DNA of 64,000 nucleotides from Thiohalocapsa halophila (GTDB lineage: Bacteria > Pseudomonadota > Gammaproteobacteria > Chromatiales > Chromatiaceae). The position numbers were made by a program, and so were the translations under genes. This document shows, piece after piece, positions 15,630-23,235 of this stretch; positions within the stretch are counted from its first letter, which is position 1, and each line of letters starts with the position of its first letter. A model generated the notes under the pieces. The model was not told where the DNA came from. It made no database searches and saw nothing but the letters and a program-made list of their open reading frames with translations. The stretch lies in the NCBI RefSeq assembly GCF_016583825.1, contig NZ_NRRV01000027.1:1-64000 (forward strand), read 5' to 3'.

Positions 15630-17477
15630 ATGAGCGCGCAATCATTGCCCGATGTTACCGCTGCGACGGCGCCGCTGGACGGGCGCCGGCTGCTGCACTG
15701 CTGGCACGGGGCGGCGACGGCGCTGCTCGCGCAACGCGGACGCCTGGACCAGGAAAACGTCTTTCCCGTCGCCGACGGCGATACGGGCACGAACATGGCC
15801 GCCACCTTGACCGAAGCCGTGGCCGCCTGCACGCCGCTGCGCCACGCCGGGCACATGCAGAACGCCCTCGCCGGCGCCGCCCTAGCGGCGTCCCGCGGCA
15901 ACTCAGGGATCATCCTGGCGCAGTTCCTCGGCGGCCTCGCTGCGGGCTTGCGCGATGCCGAGCGGGTGGATGCCCGCGCTCTCGCAGCAGCGGCAGGTCC
16001 CGCGGTGGCGAGCGCCCGCGGCGCAGTGGCGGCGCCGGTGGAAGGAACCGTGCTGACCGTCATGGCCGCCTGGGCCGAGGCGCTCGCGGCGGCCTGTACC
16101 GAGGCAGCATCCCCGGATTCGCTCGCCGACCTCGCGACGGCGCTGGCCGGGGCGCGCCAAGCGGCGGCGGCGGCGCTGGCGCACACCCCGAGCCAACTGG
16201 CCGCCCTCGCCGATGCCGGCGTGGTGGACGCCGGGGCGGACGGCTTCGTCTGCCTGCTCGGCGGCTTTGCGGCGGCGCTGGCCACATCCCCGGACGCCGA
16301 CGGGGCCTTGGCGGACCCGGACGCGCCGATGCTGCCGGAGTCGCTGCACGGCGATCATGACCCCGCCCGGCTGCCGGCACCGCCGACGCTGCGCTGGTGC
16401 ACCGAGATCCTGCTGGAAGACACCCGGGCGAGCCCCGAGCAAGTGCGCGGGCTGCTGGCGGACCTGGGGGATTCGGTGATCGCCGCCGGCCGTGCGCCGC
16501 GCTTGAAGGTACACCTGCACACCAACCAGCCGCACCTGGCCGCCGCCCGGCTGCGGGCGCACGGGCGTCTGGGCCCGCAGAAGGTGGAAGACATGCGCCT
16601 GCAGTACGCCGCCCACCACGGCCCGGCGGCACCAGTGGGGCTGGTGACCGACAGCGCCTGCGACCTGCCGGCCGCCCTGCGCGAGCGCTACCAGGTGCAC
16701 CAGGTGCCGCTCACCATCCAATGGCAGGAGCACGAGTACATCGACGGGCGTACGCTGACCGCCGCGGATTTCTACAGCCAGCTCGGCCGCTCCCCTGAAC
16801 ACCCGCGCACCTCGCAGCCGCCGCTGCCGCGCTTCGAGCGCCTCTACGGGGATCTCCTGGGCTGCCACGAGGAGCTGCTGTCGCTACACCTGTCGGCGCG
16901 CATGTCAGGCACCTTTGGTGCCGCGCGGCTCGCCGCCGAGCGCACCGGCCGCGGGCGGGTGCACTGCGTCGACACGCGCCGGCTGTCGGCTGCGCTCGGA
17001 CTGGTGGTGCTCGGCGCCGCCGAGGCCCTGGCGGACGGCGCCGATGCCCGGACCGCCGCCGAGCTGGCCCGGGATCTGGCCGCGCGCACGGACATCTTCG
17101 TGCTGGTACCGAGCCTGGAGGCTATGGTGAGCGGCGGGCGGATTAGCGCCGGTGTCGGCAAGCTGGCCCGCTGGAGCGGCCTCAAGCCCTTGGTGTCGGT
17201 GAACGCCGAGGGCACGGCGGCCGTCCGCGGCGCGGCCTTGTCGGTGGATGGGCTGGAGCGCGGTATGCTCGCGCGGCTGCGCCGGGGCAAGCGGCGCCGC
17301 GAGACCGAGCGCTGGGCCGTGGTGCACGCGGCGGCGCCGGCGGCTGCCGCACGCCTCACCGCCAAGGCCGCGGACGTGCTCGGCAGCGAGCCGGCCTGGT
17401 TGATGGAGACGGCGCCCATCCTGGGCGCGCACGTGGGGCTGGACTCCGTCGGCGTCGCCGTCACCTGGCGCAGCTAG
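15630..17477 (+). CDS. Fused FakA-FakB type protein: DAK2 kinase domain plus DegV fatty-acid-binding domain
   Basis: A 615-residue protein. Residues about 20-215 are a DhaL/DAK2 domain: NVFPVADGDTGTNM carries the metal-binding Asp residues, and AASRGNSGIILAQFLGG and GTVLTVMAAW follow. A central segment with TEILLEDTRA and LKVHLHTNQP (about 255-300) matches the FakA middle domain. From about residue 337 a DegV domain starts with GLVTDSACDLP; it has LSLHLSARMSGTFGAARLA at the fatty-acid carboxylate site, and later VPSLEAMVSGGRIS. In Firmicutes FakA and FakB are separate proteins that together phosphorylate fatty acids. Here binder and kinase appear in one chain, and the activity is inferred. 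It is probably monocistronic. Confidence 0.85.
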   Translation: MSAQSLPDVTAATAPLDGRRLLHCWHGAATALLAQRGRLDQENVFPVADGDTGTNMAATLTEAVAACTPLRHAGHMQNALAGAALAASRGNSGIILAQFLGGLAAGLRDAERVDARALAAAAGPAVASARGAVAAPVEGTVLTVMAAWAEALAAACTEAASPDSLADLATALAGARQAAAAALAHTPSQLAALADAGVVDAGADGFVCLLGGFAAALATSPDADGALADPDAPMLPESLHGDHDPARLPAPPTLRWCTEILLEDTRASPEQVRGLLADLGDSVIAAGRAPRLKVHLHTNQPHLAAARLRAHGRLGPQKVEDMRLQYAAHHGPAAPVGLVTDSACDLPAALRERYQVHQVPLTIQWQEHEYIDGRTLTAADFYSQLGRSPEHPRTSQPPLPRFERLYGDLLGCHEELLSLHLSARMSGTFGAARLAAERTGRGRVHCVDTRRLSAALGLVVLGAAEALADGADARTAAELARDLAARTDIFVLVPSLEAMVSGGRISAGVGKLARWSGLKPLVSVNAEGTAAVRGAALSVDGLERGMLARLRRGKRRRETERWAVVHAAAPAAAARLTAKAADVLGSEPAWLMETAPILGAHVGLDSVGVAVTWRS

Positions 17478-17528
17478 CACCGACGACGCTGCGCCACCGT
17501 TCGTGAACCGGCCCGGCCCGAGCCCGGA

Positions 17529-17552
17529 GCCTAGGGCCTAGGGCCTAGGGCC
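17529..17552. repeat. CCTAGGG heptanucleotide tandem repeat
   Basis: Three consecutive copies of the heptamer GCCTAGG, each containing the palindrome CCTAGG, lie 50 bp after the DAK2-DegV gene. Short and of unknown role. Confidence 0.7.
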
Positions 17553-17566
17553 GGCAATTGGACCTC

Positions 17567-17713
17567 GAAGAGCATGAAGAGCACGAAGCTTGTCGGATCG
17601 ATAGCCGAGCGTGCGCGATCCCTCCGCCGGGCCGGAAAGGACGCCAGATTCGGATTGTATCTATCTAATTTTATTGGCCTTTCCTCGTGCTCTTCGTGTC
17701 CTTTGTGGTGTAA
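17567..17713. repeat. Inverted pair of dispersed GAAGAGCACGAAG-type repeats
   Basis: GAAGAGCATGAAGAGCACGA at about 17567 and the opposite-orientation CCTCGTGCTCTTCGTGTCCT at 17683 face each other across an AT-richer stretch around 17640-17680. Similar AGAGCACGAAG and ACCACAAAGGACACGAAG strings are widespread intergenic repeats in many bacteria. A weak relative is seen at about 22660-22690. Confidence 0.55.
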
Positions 17714-17746
17714 CCCTCTTTTGAAATGCCAGTCCGAGCACAGGCG

Positions 17747-18979
17747 ATGACACAGAACAACCTCAACAAGCTGGTGCTACTGGGCCTGGTGGCGGTCATA
17801 TCGCTGCTGTTCCTGGGCATGATCGCGCAGTTCCTGATGGCCATCCTCATGGCCGGGCTGTTCTCGGCCCTGACCCAGCCGGTGTTCCATTGGCTCACCC
17901 GGCTCTTCGGCGGCAACCGCTACCTGGGCGCGGCGGTGAACCTGCTGCTGCTGGTGCTGGTGGTGCTGCTGCCGGTGACGCTGCTCGCGGGCATCGTCAT
18001 CGCCCAGGCCGTGGATGTGGGCCGCTCGCTGACCCCCATCGCGGTGCAGTTCGTGCGCGAGCCCGAGGCCTTCATCACCTGGCTGCACAACCTGCCCTAC
18101 TATCAGGAGGTCATGGCCTACGAGGACGAGCTGAAGAACCAGCTCGCCGCGTCCATCGAGGCCGCCGGCAGCTTCCTGGTGGGCGGACTCTCGCAGGTGG
18201 CCATCAGCACCGCGAACCTGCTGTTCATGGCGCTGGTGTTCCTCTACACCTTCTTCTTCTTCCAGCTGGACGGGCACAAGGTGGTGCACGCGATCCTCTA
18301 CTACCTGCCGCTGGAGGACCGGGTGGAGCGGCGTCTGCTCACCAAGTTCACGCTGGTGACCCAGGCCATGCTCAAGGGCACCTTCCTGATCGGGCTGCTC
18401 CAAGGCGCGCTGGCGGGCATCGCCTTCGGCGTCGCCGGCGTGCCGCACGCCGTCTTTTGGGGGACGGTGATGGCGGTGCTGTCCATCGTCCCCGGCATCG
18501 GCTCGGCGGTGGTCTGGGTGCCGGCGTCCATCATCCTCATGCTGCAGGGCAGTGTCGTCGCCGGCGTCGGGCTGTTCCTGTTCTGCGCCCTGGTGGTGGG
18601 CAGCATCGACAATCTGCTGCGGCCCATCCTGGTGGGCAAAGACACCAACATGCACGAGCTGATGATCTTCTTCGGCACCCTGGGCGGGCTCTTCACCTTC
18701 GGCATGGCAGGCCTGCTCATCGGCCCGGTGATCGCGTCCCTGTTCCTCACCATCTGGGAGATCTACGGCGAGGCCTTCCACGACGTGCTGCCGGCGGTGG
18801 GCGAGGAGACGGCCGAAGCGCCGGCCCATGCCATCGCCGAGGACGGCGCCTATGACGACGCCACTGCCGCGGCCATGGCCGCCGCCGTGTCCTCACCCGC
18901 CGAGTCGACCGCCGAGTCGCCGGGCGCCGAGGACGCGGCACCAGCGCCCGAGCGGCGCAGCGACGAGGCCGCGTCCTAG
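17747..18979 (+). CDS. AI-2E family (PerM-like) membrane transporter
   Basis: Starting at MTQNNLNKL this is a 410-residue integral membrane protein; an upstream ATG at 17726 adds seven residues. Hydrophobic segments sit at about 10-50 (two helices), 65-90, 150-180 and then a set between 210 and 340. Family hallmarks are PYYQEVMAYEDEL in the periplasmic region, FFFFQLDGHKV, GVPHAVFWGTVMAVLSIVPGIGSAVVW and the end block RPILVGKDTNMHELMIFFGTLGG. Members export varied small molecules or ions, and the AI-2 link is not general. A 60-residue acidic Ala-rich tail follows the last helix. It converges on the methyltransferase gene. Confidence 0.88.
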   Translation: MTQNNLNKLVLLGLVAVISLLFLGMIAQFLMAILMAGLFSALTQPVFHWLTRLFGGNRYLGAAVNLLLLVLVVLLPVTLLAGIVIAQAVDVGRSLTPIAVQFVREPEAFITWLHNLPYYQEVMAYEDELKNQLAASIEAAGSFLVGGLSQVAISTANLLFMALVFLYTFFFFQLDGHKVVHAILYYLPLEDRVERRLLTKFTLVTQAMLKGTFLIGLLQGALAGIAFGVAGVPHAVFWGTVMAVLSIVPGIGSAVVWVPASIILMLQGSVVAGVGLFLFCALVVGSIDNLLRPILVGKDTNMHELMIFFGTLGGLFTFGMAGLLIGPVIASLFLTIWEIYGEAFHDVLPAVGEETAEAPAHAIAEDGAYDDATAAAMAAAVSSPAESTAESPGAEDAAPAPERRSDEAAS

Positions 18980-19029
18980 CGCACCGACGGCCTGCGGCGA
19001 GGCCCTGGGTGCCGGCGGCCCAGGCGCTG

Positions 19030-19911
19030 TCAGCTCGCGGCGCGGTCTGCCCGTGCAATGACCGCTTCCAGGTAGTCACCCGGCACCACCAGCGAGTCGC
19101 CGCCGATGTTGCGCGCCTCCAGCAGCTCCACCAGATCGGCGTGCAGCCGCGACCGGCCGTCGCCGTCCAGCGCGTCGAAGGCCATGTGCAAGGGGCCGTA
19201 ATAGCTGCGGAAGACCTCGATCCAATGGTCCGCGGAGCGGTAGCGGAAGTTGAAAGTGCGCCGCGCGCAGCGGATGTCGGCGGCGCCGTCGCCGAAGAGC
19301 GCGTGCAGATGCTCGGCCTCGCCCCAGAGCGTCGGCGGGCGCAGCCCGGCGGGCGGCTGCACGTACTGGGAGACGGTGCGCAGCAAGGCGCCGATGAAGC
19401 CCTCGGGCGTCCAGGCGGCCAGCCCGATGCGACCGCCCGGGCGCACCACACGCAGCAGCTCGCCTGCGGCGCGGGTCTGATCGGGCGCGAACATCGCCCC
19501 GAAGATCGACAGGGCCACATCGAAGCTCGCGTCCGAGAAGGGCAAGGCCTCGGCGTCGGCCACGCGCAACTCGACGTCGAGCCCTTCGGCCTCGGCGCGG
19601 GCGGCCGCCTTGTCCAGCAGCTGCGGCACATAGTCGACGCCGGTGACGGCGGCGAAGCGCCGCGCCGACGCCAGCGTCGCATTGCCGTTGCCCGCGGCCA
19701 CGTCGAGCACGCGCTCGCCGGCCCGCAGATCGATGTTTTCGGCCAGGGCTTCGCCCACGCCTTGCAGGGTGGTGCCGATGATCGCGTAATCGCCACTGGC
19801 CCAGGTCGCCCGCTGGCGCTGCTTGATGGCCTCGAAATCCGGCGCCTCTGCCGCGACGGCGCCGGCGGTTGTAAGCTGGTCAGACGGCCGGGTTTGAACG
19901 GACTCGCGCAT
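19030..19911 (-). CDS. Class I SAM-dependent methyltransferase
   Basis: A 293-residue protein with the Rossmann-type SAM site: motif I VLDVAAGNGNATLA, the acidic residue after strand 2 in VTGVDYVPQLLDKA, VADAEALPFSDASFDVALS for motifs II/III, and LLRVVRPGGRIGLAAW after it. This pattern is that of UbiE-like or sterol/arsenite-type small-molecule methyltransferases; the substrate is not evident. It is divergent from an AraC-family regulator with a cupin domain, and the 330-bp intergenic region holds several strong hairpins. Regulation of this gene by the neighbour is a fair guess. Confidence 0.85.
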   Translation of the reverse strand: MRESVQTRPSDQLTTAGAVAAEAPDFEAIKQRQRATWASGDYAIIGTTLQGVGEALAENIDLRAGERVLDVAAGNGNATLASARRFAAVTGVDYVPQLLDKAAARAEAEGLDVELRVADAEALPFSDASFDVALSIFGAMFAPDQTRAAGELLRVVRPGGRIGLAAWTPEGFIGALLRTVSQYVQPPAGLRPPTLWGEAEHLHALFGDGAADIRCARRTFNFRYRSADHWIEVFRSYYGPLHMAFDALDGDGRSRLHADLVELLEARNIGGDSLVVPGDYLEAVIARADRAAS

Positions 19912-20048
19912 GATTGACCTCCGGTGGCTGAAACTGTGTAGTTATCGCGCCGCGGCGCTTGCGCCGGGCGCTGGACACCGACAGGTCCATTGTTTCGTCG
20001 CCAGCCGGCCGCTGCTTGACCCGGCGTCCTGCAAACTTGCTCGTGCGT

Positions 20049-20198
20049 CCGCACGGGAAACGCCGATTTCTCGGCGTTTCCCGTGCGGGCCAGGACGGCC
20101 CGCCATGGTCAGCGGCGTAAGCCGCTGAAAATGAAGGAACCGGGGAACCGCGTTCTCCGGTTCCGTCCGATTTTTGGGCAGGATGCCCAATAAATCGG
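20049..20198. promoter_or_regulatory. Cluster of consecutive hairpins in a divergent intergenic region
   Basis: Going 5' to 3': CCGCACGGGAAACGCCGA at 20049-20066 pairs perfectly over 18 bp with 20071-20088 (4-base loop). CGGGCC/GGCCCG at 20086-20102 is a competing 6-bp stem. CAGCGGC-GTAA-GCCGCTG spans 20110-20127. GGAACCGG at 20136-20143 pairs with CCGGTTCC at 20157-20164 and the stem extends inward to about 12 bp. CCGATTT at 20167-20173 pairs with AAATCGG at 20192-20198, enclosing TTGGGCA/TGCCCAA. The density of perfect pairing is far above its surroundings. It could be an RNA regulatory leader, a terminator series or a mobile palindromic element. Confidence 0.6.
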
Positions 20199-20239
20199 TG
20201 TCTCCCCAGGCCACGCGAGGCGCGCTCGAAGCCGATGCC

Positions 20240-21241
20240 ATGAGCCGAGACACCCTCTCCGATCTGCTGCGTGCGGTGCGCCTGCGCACTGCGGTCTTCT
20301 ACTACGTGAGCAACCAGGCAGACTGGGCGGCCCAGGCCCCGCCGGCGCATGAGATCGCCGAGGCGGTGATGCCCGGGGCCGAGCATGTGATGGAGTTCCA
20401 CATGGTGGCCCGCGGCAGCGGCTGGGCGGCCCTGCAGGGGCGCGAGCCGGTGCCGCTGCGGGCGGGCGACATCCTGATGTTCCCCCACGGCGACGCCCAC
20501 GTCATGTCCAGCGCCCCCGGGCTCGCGCCCGAGCGCATCGAGCCGGAATGGGTCTTCGCGACCCGGCACGAGCCCAAGCCCATTCCCATCGCGTTCCATC
20601 GGGGTGTCTTGCAGCCCGGCGCGACCTTACCGGTGCAGGACGCCGACAGCATCCTGGTCTGCGGCTTCCTCGGCTGCGACCTGCGCCCGTTCAACCCGCT
20701 GGTGTCCGCCCTGCCGCGTCTGCTGCACCTGCCCGCCGGGCATGGCGGCGATTGGATTCGCCATGTCATCGATCAGGCCGCAAAGGAATCCGCCGCCCCG
20801 CACCCGGGCACCGAGGCCGTGCTCGAGCGCCTCGCCGAGATGATGTTCGTCGACACCGCGCGGCGCTACTTGGAGGGCTTGCCGGCGGACGCCACCGGCT
20901 GGCTGGCTGGCCTGCGCGACCGCCACGTCGGACGCGCCCTGGCCCTGTTGCACGAGCGCCCCGAGCATCCCTGGACCATCGACGAGCTGGGCAGTCGGGT
21001 CGGGCTCTCGCGCTCGGCCCTGCATGAGCGCTTCACCGCCTATCTCGGCCAACCGCCCATGCACTACCTGGCCAACTGGCGGATCCAGGTCGCCTCGGTG
21101 CTGCTGCGCGAGAGCCGGCGCAGCGTCGCCGACATCGCACTGGAGGTGGGCTACGAGTCCGAGGCCGCCTTCTCGCGCGCCTTCAAGCGCCTCGTCGGCG
21201 TCCCGCCCGCGGCCTGGCGCCGCTCCGTATCGCCAGCCTGA
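20240..21241 (+). CDS. AraC-family transcriptional regulator with cupin domain
   Basis: A 333-residue protein from ATG 20240 (MSRDTLSDLLRAVRLRTAVF). Earlier in-frame starts at 20174 and 20183 lie inside a hairpin and are less likely. Residues about 5-190 are the cupin_6-type effector domain (AVMPGAEHVMEFHMVARGSG, LRAGDILMFPHGDAHVM, VCGFLGCDLRPFNPL). The C-terminal 100 residues hold two HTH units: WTIDELGSRVGLSRSALHER and SVADIALEVGYESEAAFSRA. The ligand is unknown. Members of this class often control a divergent neighbour, which here is the methyltransferase gene. Confidence 0.88.
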   Translation: MSRDTLSDLLRAVRLRTAVFYYVSNQADWAAQAPPAHEIAEAVMPGAEHVMEFHMVARGSGWAALQGREPVPLRAGDILMFPHGDAHVMSSAPGLAPERIEPEWVFATRHEPKPIPIAFHRGVLQPGATLPVQDADSILVCGFLGCDLRPFNPLVSALPRLLHLPAGHGGDWIRHVIDQAAKESAAPHPGTEAVLERLAEMMFVDTARRYLEGLPADATGWLAGLRDRHVGRALALLHERPEHPWTIDELGSRVGLSRSALHERFTAYLGQPPMHYLANWRIQVASVLLRESRRSVADIALEVGYESEAAFSRAFKRLVGVPPAAWRRSVSPA

Positions 21242-21559
21242 GCGCCAGAGCTTCGCCGACGCCTGTTGCGGGCGCCAGCCAGAGGTCCGCCACCAGGGTA
21301 CTGATTCTGAGGACGGTAACCATAACTCCGCAAGTCATCCGGCCGCTAAGATTTGGGGACGGTAAACATAATTTTGCAACTCAGCCCTCCGCAGCGCTGA
21401 CACGGCGGCGGTCCAGACTGCCGATCCGGCTGCCGTCGTCCCCGCGCCGGCCATTCGGCAGCGGTGCGCGGCGGGGCCAGGTCGCCGCGGACAGTCGACT
21501 CGACGCGGCCCTGCGCCTATGCTTGCGCATCCGCCGCTCGATACCTCCGGGAGACTGCG
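21242..21559. other. 318-bp gene-free stretch with a 27-bp direct repeat
   Basis: The only structure seen is a pair of direct repeats beginning GGACGGTAA at 21311-21337 and 21357-21383 (46-bp spacing). They share GGACGGTAA, CATAA and GCAA blocks with small differences. The GGGGACGGTAA core also occurs at 47286 as one arm of a nested inverted repeat, so this looks like a decayed member of that family. Confidence 0.55.
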
Positions 21560-21743
21560 ATGCTCCGACTCGCCACGGCCGCCGCCCTGCTGCTCGCCGG
21601 CGCCTGCGCGGTTGCGCAAACCGCCGACCGCATCTGGTCCGGCGGGCCCATCCTGACGGGCCAGCGGCGCCTCGGTGGCGTGCGTGTCCGATCTCTTCCT
21701 GGCCATGTCGGGTGCCATGGCCGCGGAGCCGGAATTTCGGTAA
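21560..21743 (+). pseudogene. Fragment of an exported amidohydrolase-like gene
   Basis: From ATG 21560, with GGGAGA five bases before it, the frame reads a good signal peptide (MLRLATAAALLLAGACAVAQ) followed by TADRIWSGGPILT. This is the usual start of YtcJ-type amidohydrolases (xADxIWxGGPILTM). The similarity stops at about 21656. In the next frame, 21660-21743 reads ASVACVSDLFLAMSGAMAAE then PEFR and a stop, which has protein-like composition but is not recognised. The rest to 21889 has no recognisable coding. Best read as the left end of a deleted gene. Confidence 0.45.
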
Positions 21744-21889
21744 TCGCGCCCGCCGCATCCTTCGTCGCGACCCTGGTGGGGCAAGACCCTTCCGTGTCAG
21801 CCGGCCCTCCGAGCAGCGGGGCCAGATCTTGCATTCCAGCACCCGCAGCGACCTTTACCACCGCGCTCAAAGCGCTGATCTGGCTTCGA

Positions 21890-22609
21890 TCAAGCCGCCC
21901 TCAATGAGAACCACTCAAACCGGCGCGCAGCATGCAAAACGTCCGGATCGGACGCCGCGAGCCGCCGCGGTCGCAGCGCCGGATCTCCGTCCCCGACCTC
22001 TCGGCATTGCTGCAACACCCAGCAGCCGACCCCGGCATCGGCCAGCCGCTGTGACAGTCGTTCGATGTAGGCCGGATCATCCAGTCCGGGCATGGGCGTG
22101 GTGCGGACTTCAAGATCCACGCCGGCATCCAGCAGCAGCCTCAGGCTCTCCCAGGCCCGCTCGCCAGAGCCCGCCGCGCCGGTGATGCCGGAGTAGTCCT
22201 CTGGCAGGGCCTTGATGTCGAGACCCACCCAATCGACCAGCGGTAGGAGCCGGGCGAGGCGCTCCGGATAGGGTCCGCCGGTGTGCAGACCGACCTTGAA
22301 GCCCAGGGCGCGGACCTCGGCCATGGCCGCGGGGAGCGCGCGCTGTGCCGTCGGCTCGCCGCCGGAGAAGACCACGGCGTCGAGCAGGCCGCGGCGGCGT
22401 TCGAGCAAGTTGAGGACCTCGGGCCAGGTGGGCTCGGGCGGGCCGTCCGGCTTTTGGAGATCGGCGTTGTGGCAGTAGGGGCAGCGCCAAGGGCAGCCGC
22501 GGCAATAGATCACCGCCGCCAGCTCGCCCGGGTAGTCGACGCTGGTGAGCGGAGTTAGACCGCCGATGCGCAATTGGTCGGCATTTTCGACAGAACCGGT
22601 CATTGCCAC
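21890..22609 (-). CDS. nrdG: Anaerobic ribonucleotide reductase activating protein (radical SAM)
   Basis: A 239-residue radical SAM protein with the cluster motif C39-x3-C43-x2-C46 (CPWRCPYC) inside AVIYCRGCPWRCPYCHN. It also has the GGEP motif (VFSGGEPTAQ) and VDWVGLDIKALPEDY. It belongs to the NrdG/PflA-like activases and would install the glycyl radical on NrdD by reducing SAM. It is the third gene of a minus-strand set: nrdD (25326), the detached radical-domain gene (23068), then nrdG. It follows the latter by 264 bp, a gap that contains two REP family 3 copies. Upstream neighbours make the substrate assignment strong. Confidence 0.9.
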   Translation of the reverse strand: MAMTGSVENADQLRIGGLTPLTSVDYPGELAAVIYCRGCPWRCPYCHNADLQKPDGPPEPTWPEVLNLLERRRGLLDAVVFSGGEPTAQRALPAAMAEVRALGFKVGLHTGGPYPERLARLLPLVDWVGLDIKALPEDYSGITGAAGSGERAWESLRLLLDAGVDLEVRTTPMPGLDDPAYIERLSQRLADAGVGCWVLQQCREVGDGDPALRPRRLAASDPDVLHAARRFEWFSLRAA

Positions 22610-22731
22610 TGTTGCCTTGGATTGGCTATCGGCTCGCCCCGGGAGCCGGCAGCAACCACGAAGAGTGCAAAGCTCACGCAGAAGAGCACGTCAGGAACGA
22701 AGCCCGACACCACGCCGGCTGCCAGCGCCTC

Positions 22732-22811
22732 ATTGTCGGGCCTCCTAACGTCGGCCCGACCTACGCCGAGGCTGATTGTCGGGCCTCCTGGCGTCGGCCC
22801 GACCTACGCCG
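22732..22811. repeat. Two tandem REP family 3 copies
   Basis: Two nearly identical palindromes, each GTCGGGCCTCCT-N-CGTCGGCCCGACCTACG in form (about 22735-22768 and 22777-22811). A related copy in the opposite orientation lies at 57180-57211, and a half copy (GAAGCCCGACACC) is just upstream at about 22699. They sit between the radical-domain gene and nrdG and could affect relative expression by hairpin formation. Confidence 0.7.
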
Positions 22812-22873
22812 GAGCGCCTGCGAGGCGGGTACACATTTTGGCCCGCCTCTGGAGCTTGGGCGGCAGCGCTTGC

Positions 22874-23068
22874 TCAGGCGGCCTCGGCGCGGCGCGGGCG
22901 CTCGGCCTGGGCACCGCTGGGCTGCTCGCTGAAGCAGGTGCGCTCGCGATGCTCGGACTGCTTGCCAGCATTGAACGCGCTCACCGGGCGGTGATAGCCC
23001 ATGACGCGGGTCCAGACCTCGCAGCGGGTGCGCTCTTCGTCGCGGATTTCGATGCCATCGATGTTCAT
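22874..23068 (-). CDS. Stand-alone glycyl-radical domain of class III ribonucleotide reductase
   Basis: A 64-residue protein starting MNIDGIEIRDEERTR, with a clear RBS (GAGGA, 9 bases before ATG). The centre reads CEVWTRVMGYHRPVSAFN, then AGKQSEHRER. This is the C-terminal glycyl-radical segment of NrdD (RVxGY followed by FNxGKxxE), with Gly24 as the predicted radical site. The neighbouring nrdD, 167 bp upstream on the same strand, lacks this segment, so the holoenzyme must combine two polypeptides. It is comparable in principle to GrcA/YfiD, a spare-part glycyl-radical domain for pyruvate formate-lyase. The last 15 residues (SGAQAERPRRAEAA) look non-conserved. Confidence 0.85.
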   Translation of the reverse strand: MNIDGIEIRDEERTRCEVWTRVMGYHRPVSAFNAGKQSEHRERTCFSEQPSGAQAERPRRAEAA

Positions 23069-23139
23069 CTTTCGGGTCCTCGTTGGTTTTGCGGTTGAAA
23101 GGCTGGGTTGAATGGGTGGCTCGCAGGTCTTGCGATCTC

Positions 23140-23166
23140 GAGGGCTGAGGGCTGAGGGCTGAGGGA
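23140..23166. repeat. GGGCTGA heptanucleotide tandem repeat
   Basis: Three copies of GGGCTGA in a row, located between the end of nrdD and the start of the radical-domain gene. The same heptamer occurs four times at 49569-49599 with a reversed copy at 49685-49711. The repeat-like codons at the very end of nrdD (encoding RAEGRGARAEAESRSE) may have arisen from related sequence. Confidence 0.75.
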
Positions 23167-23235
23167 CGGTATTCCGCACACTGACAGCCAATCGCGATCA
23201 CGGCGCTCGACCGATTCAGGACGCATTTGTCCACA

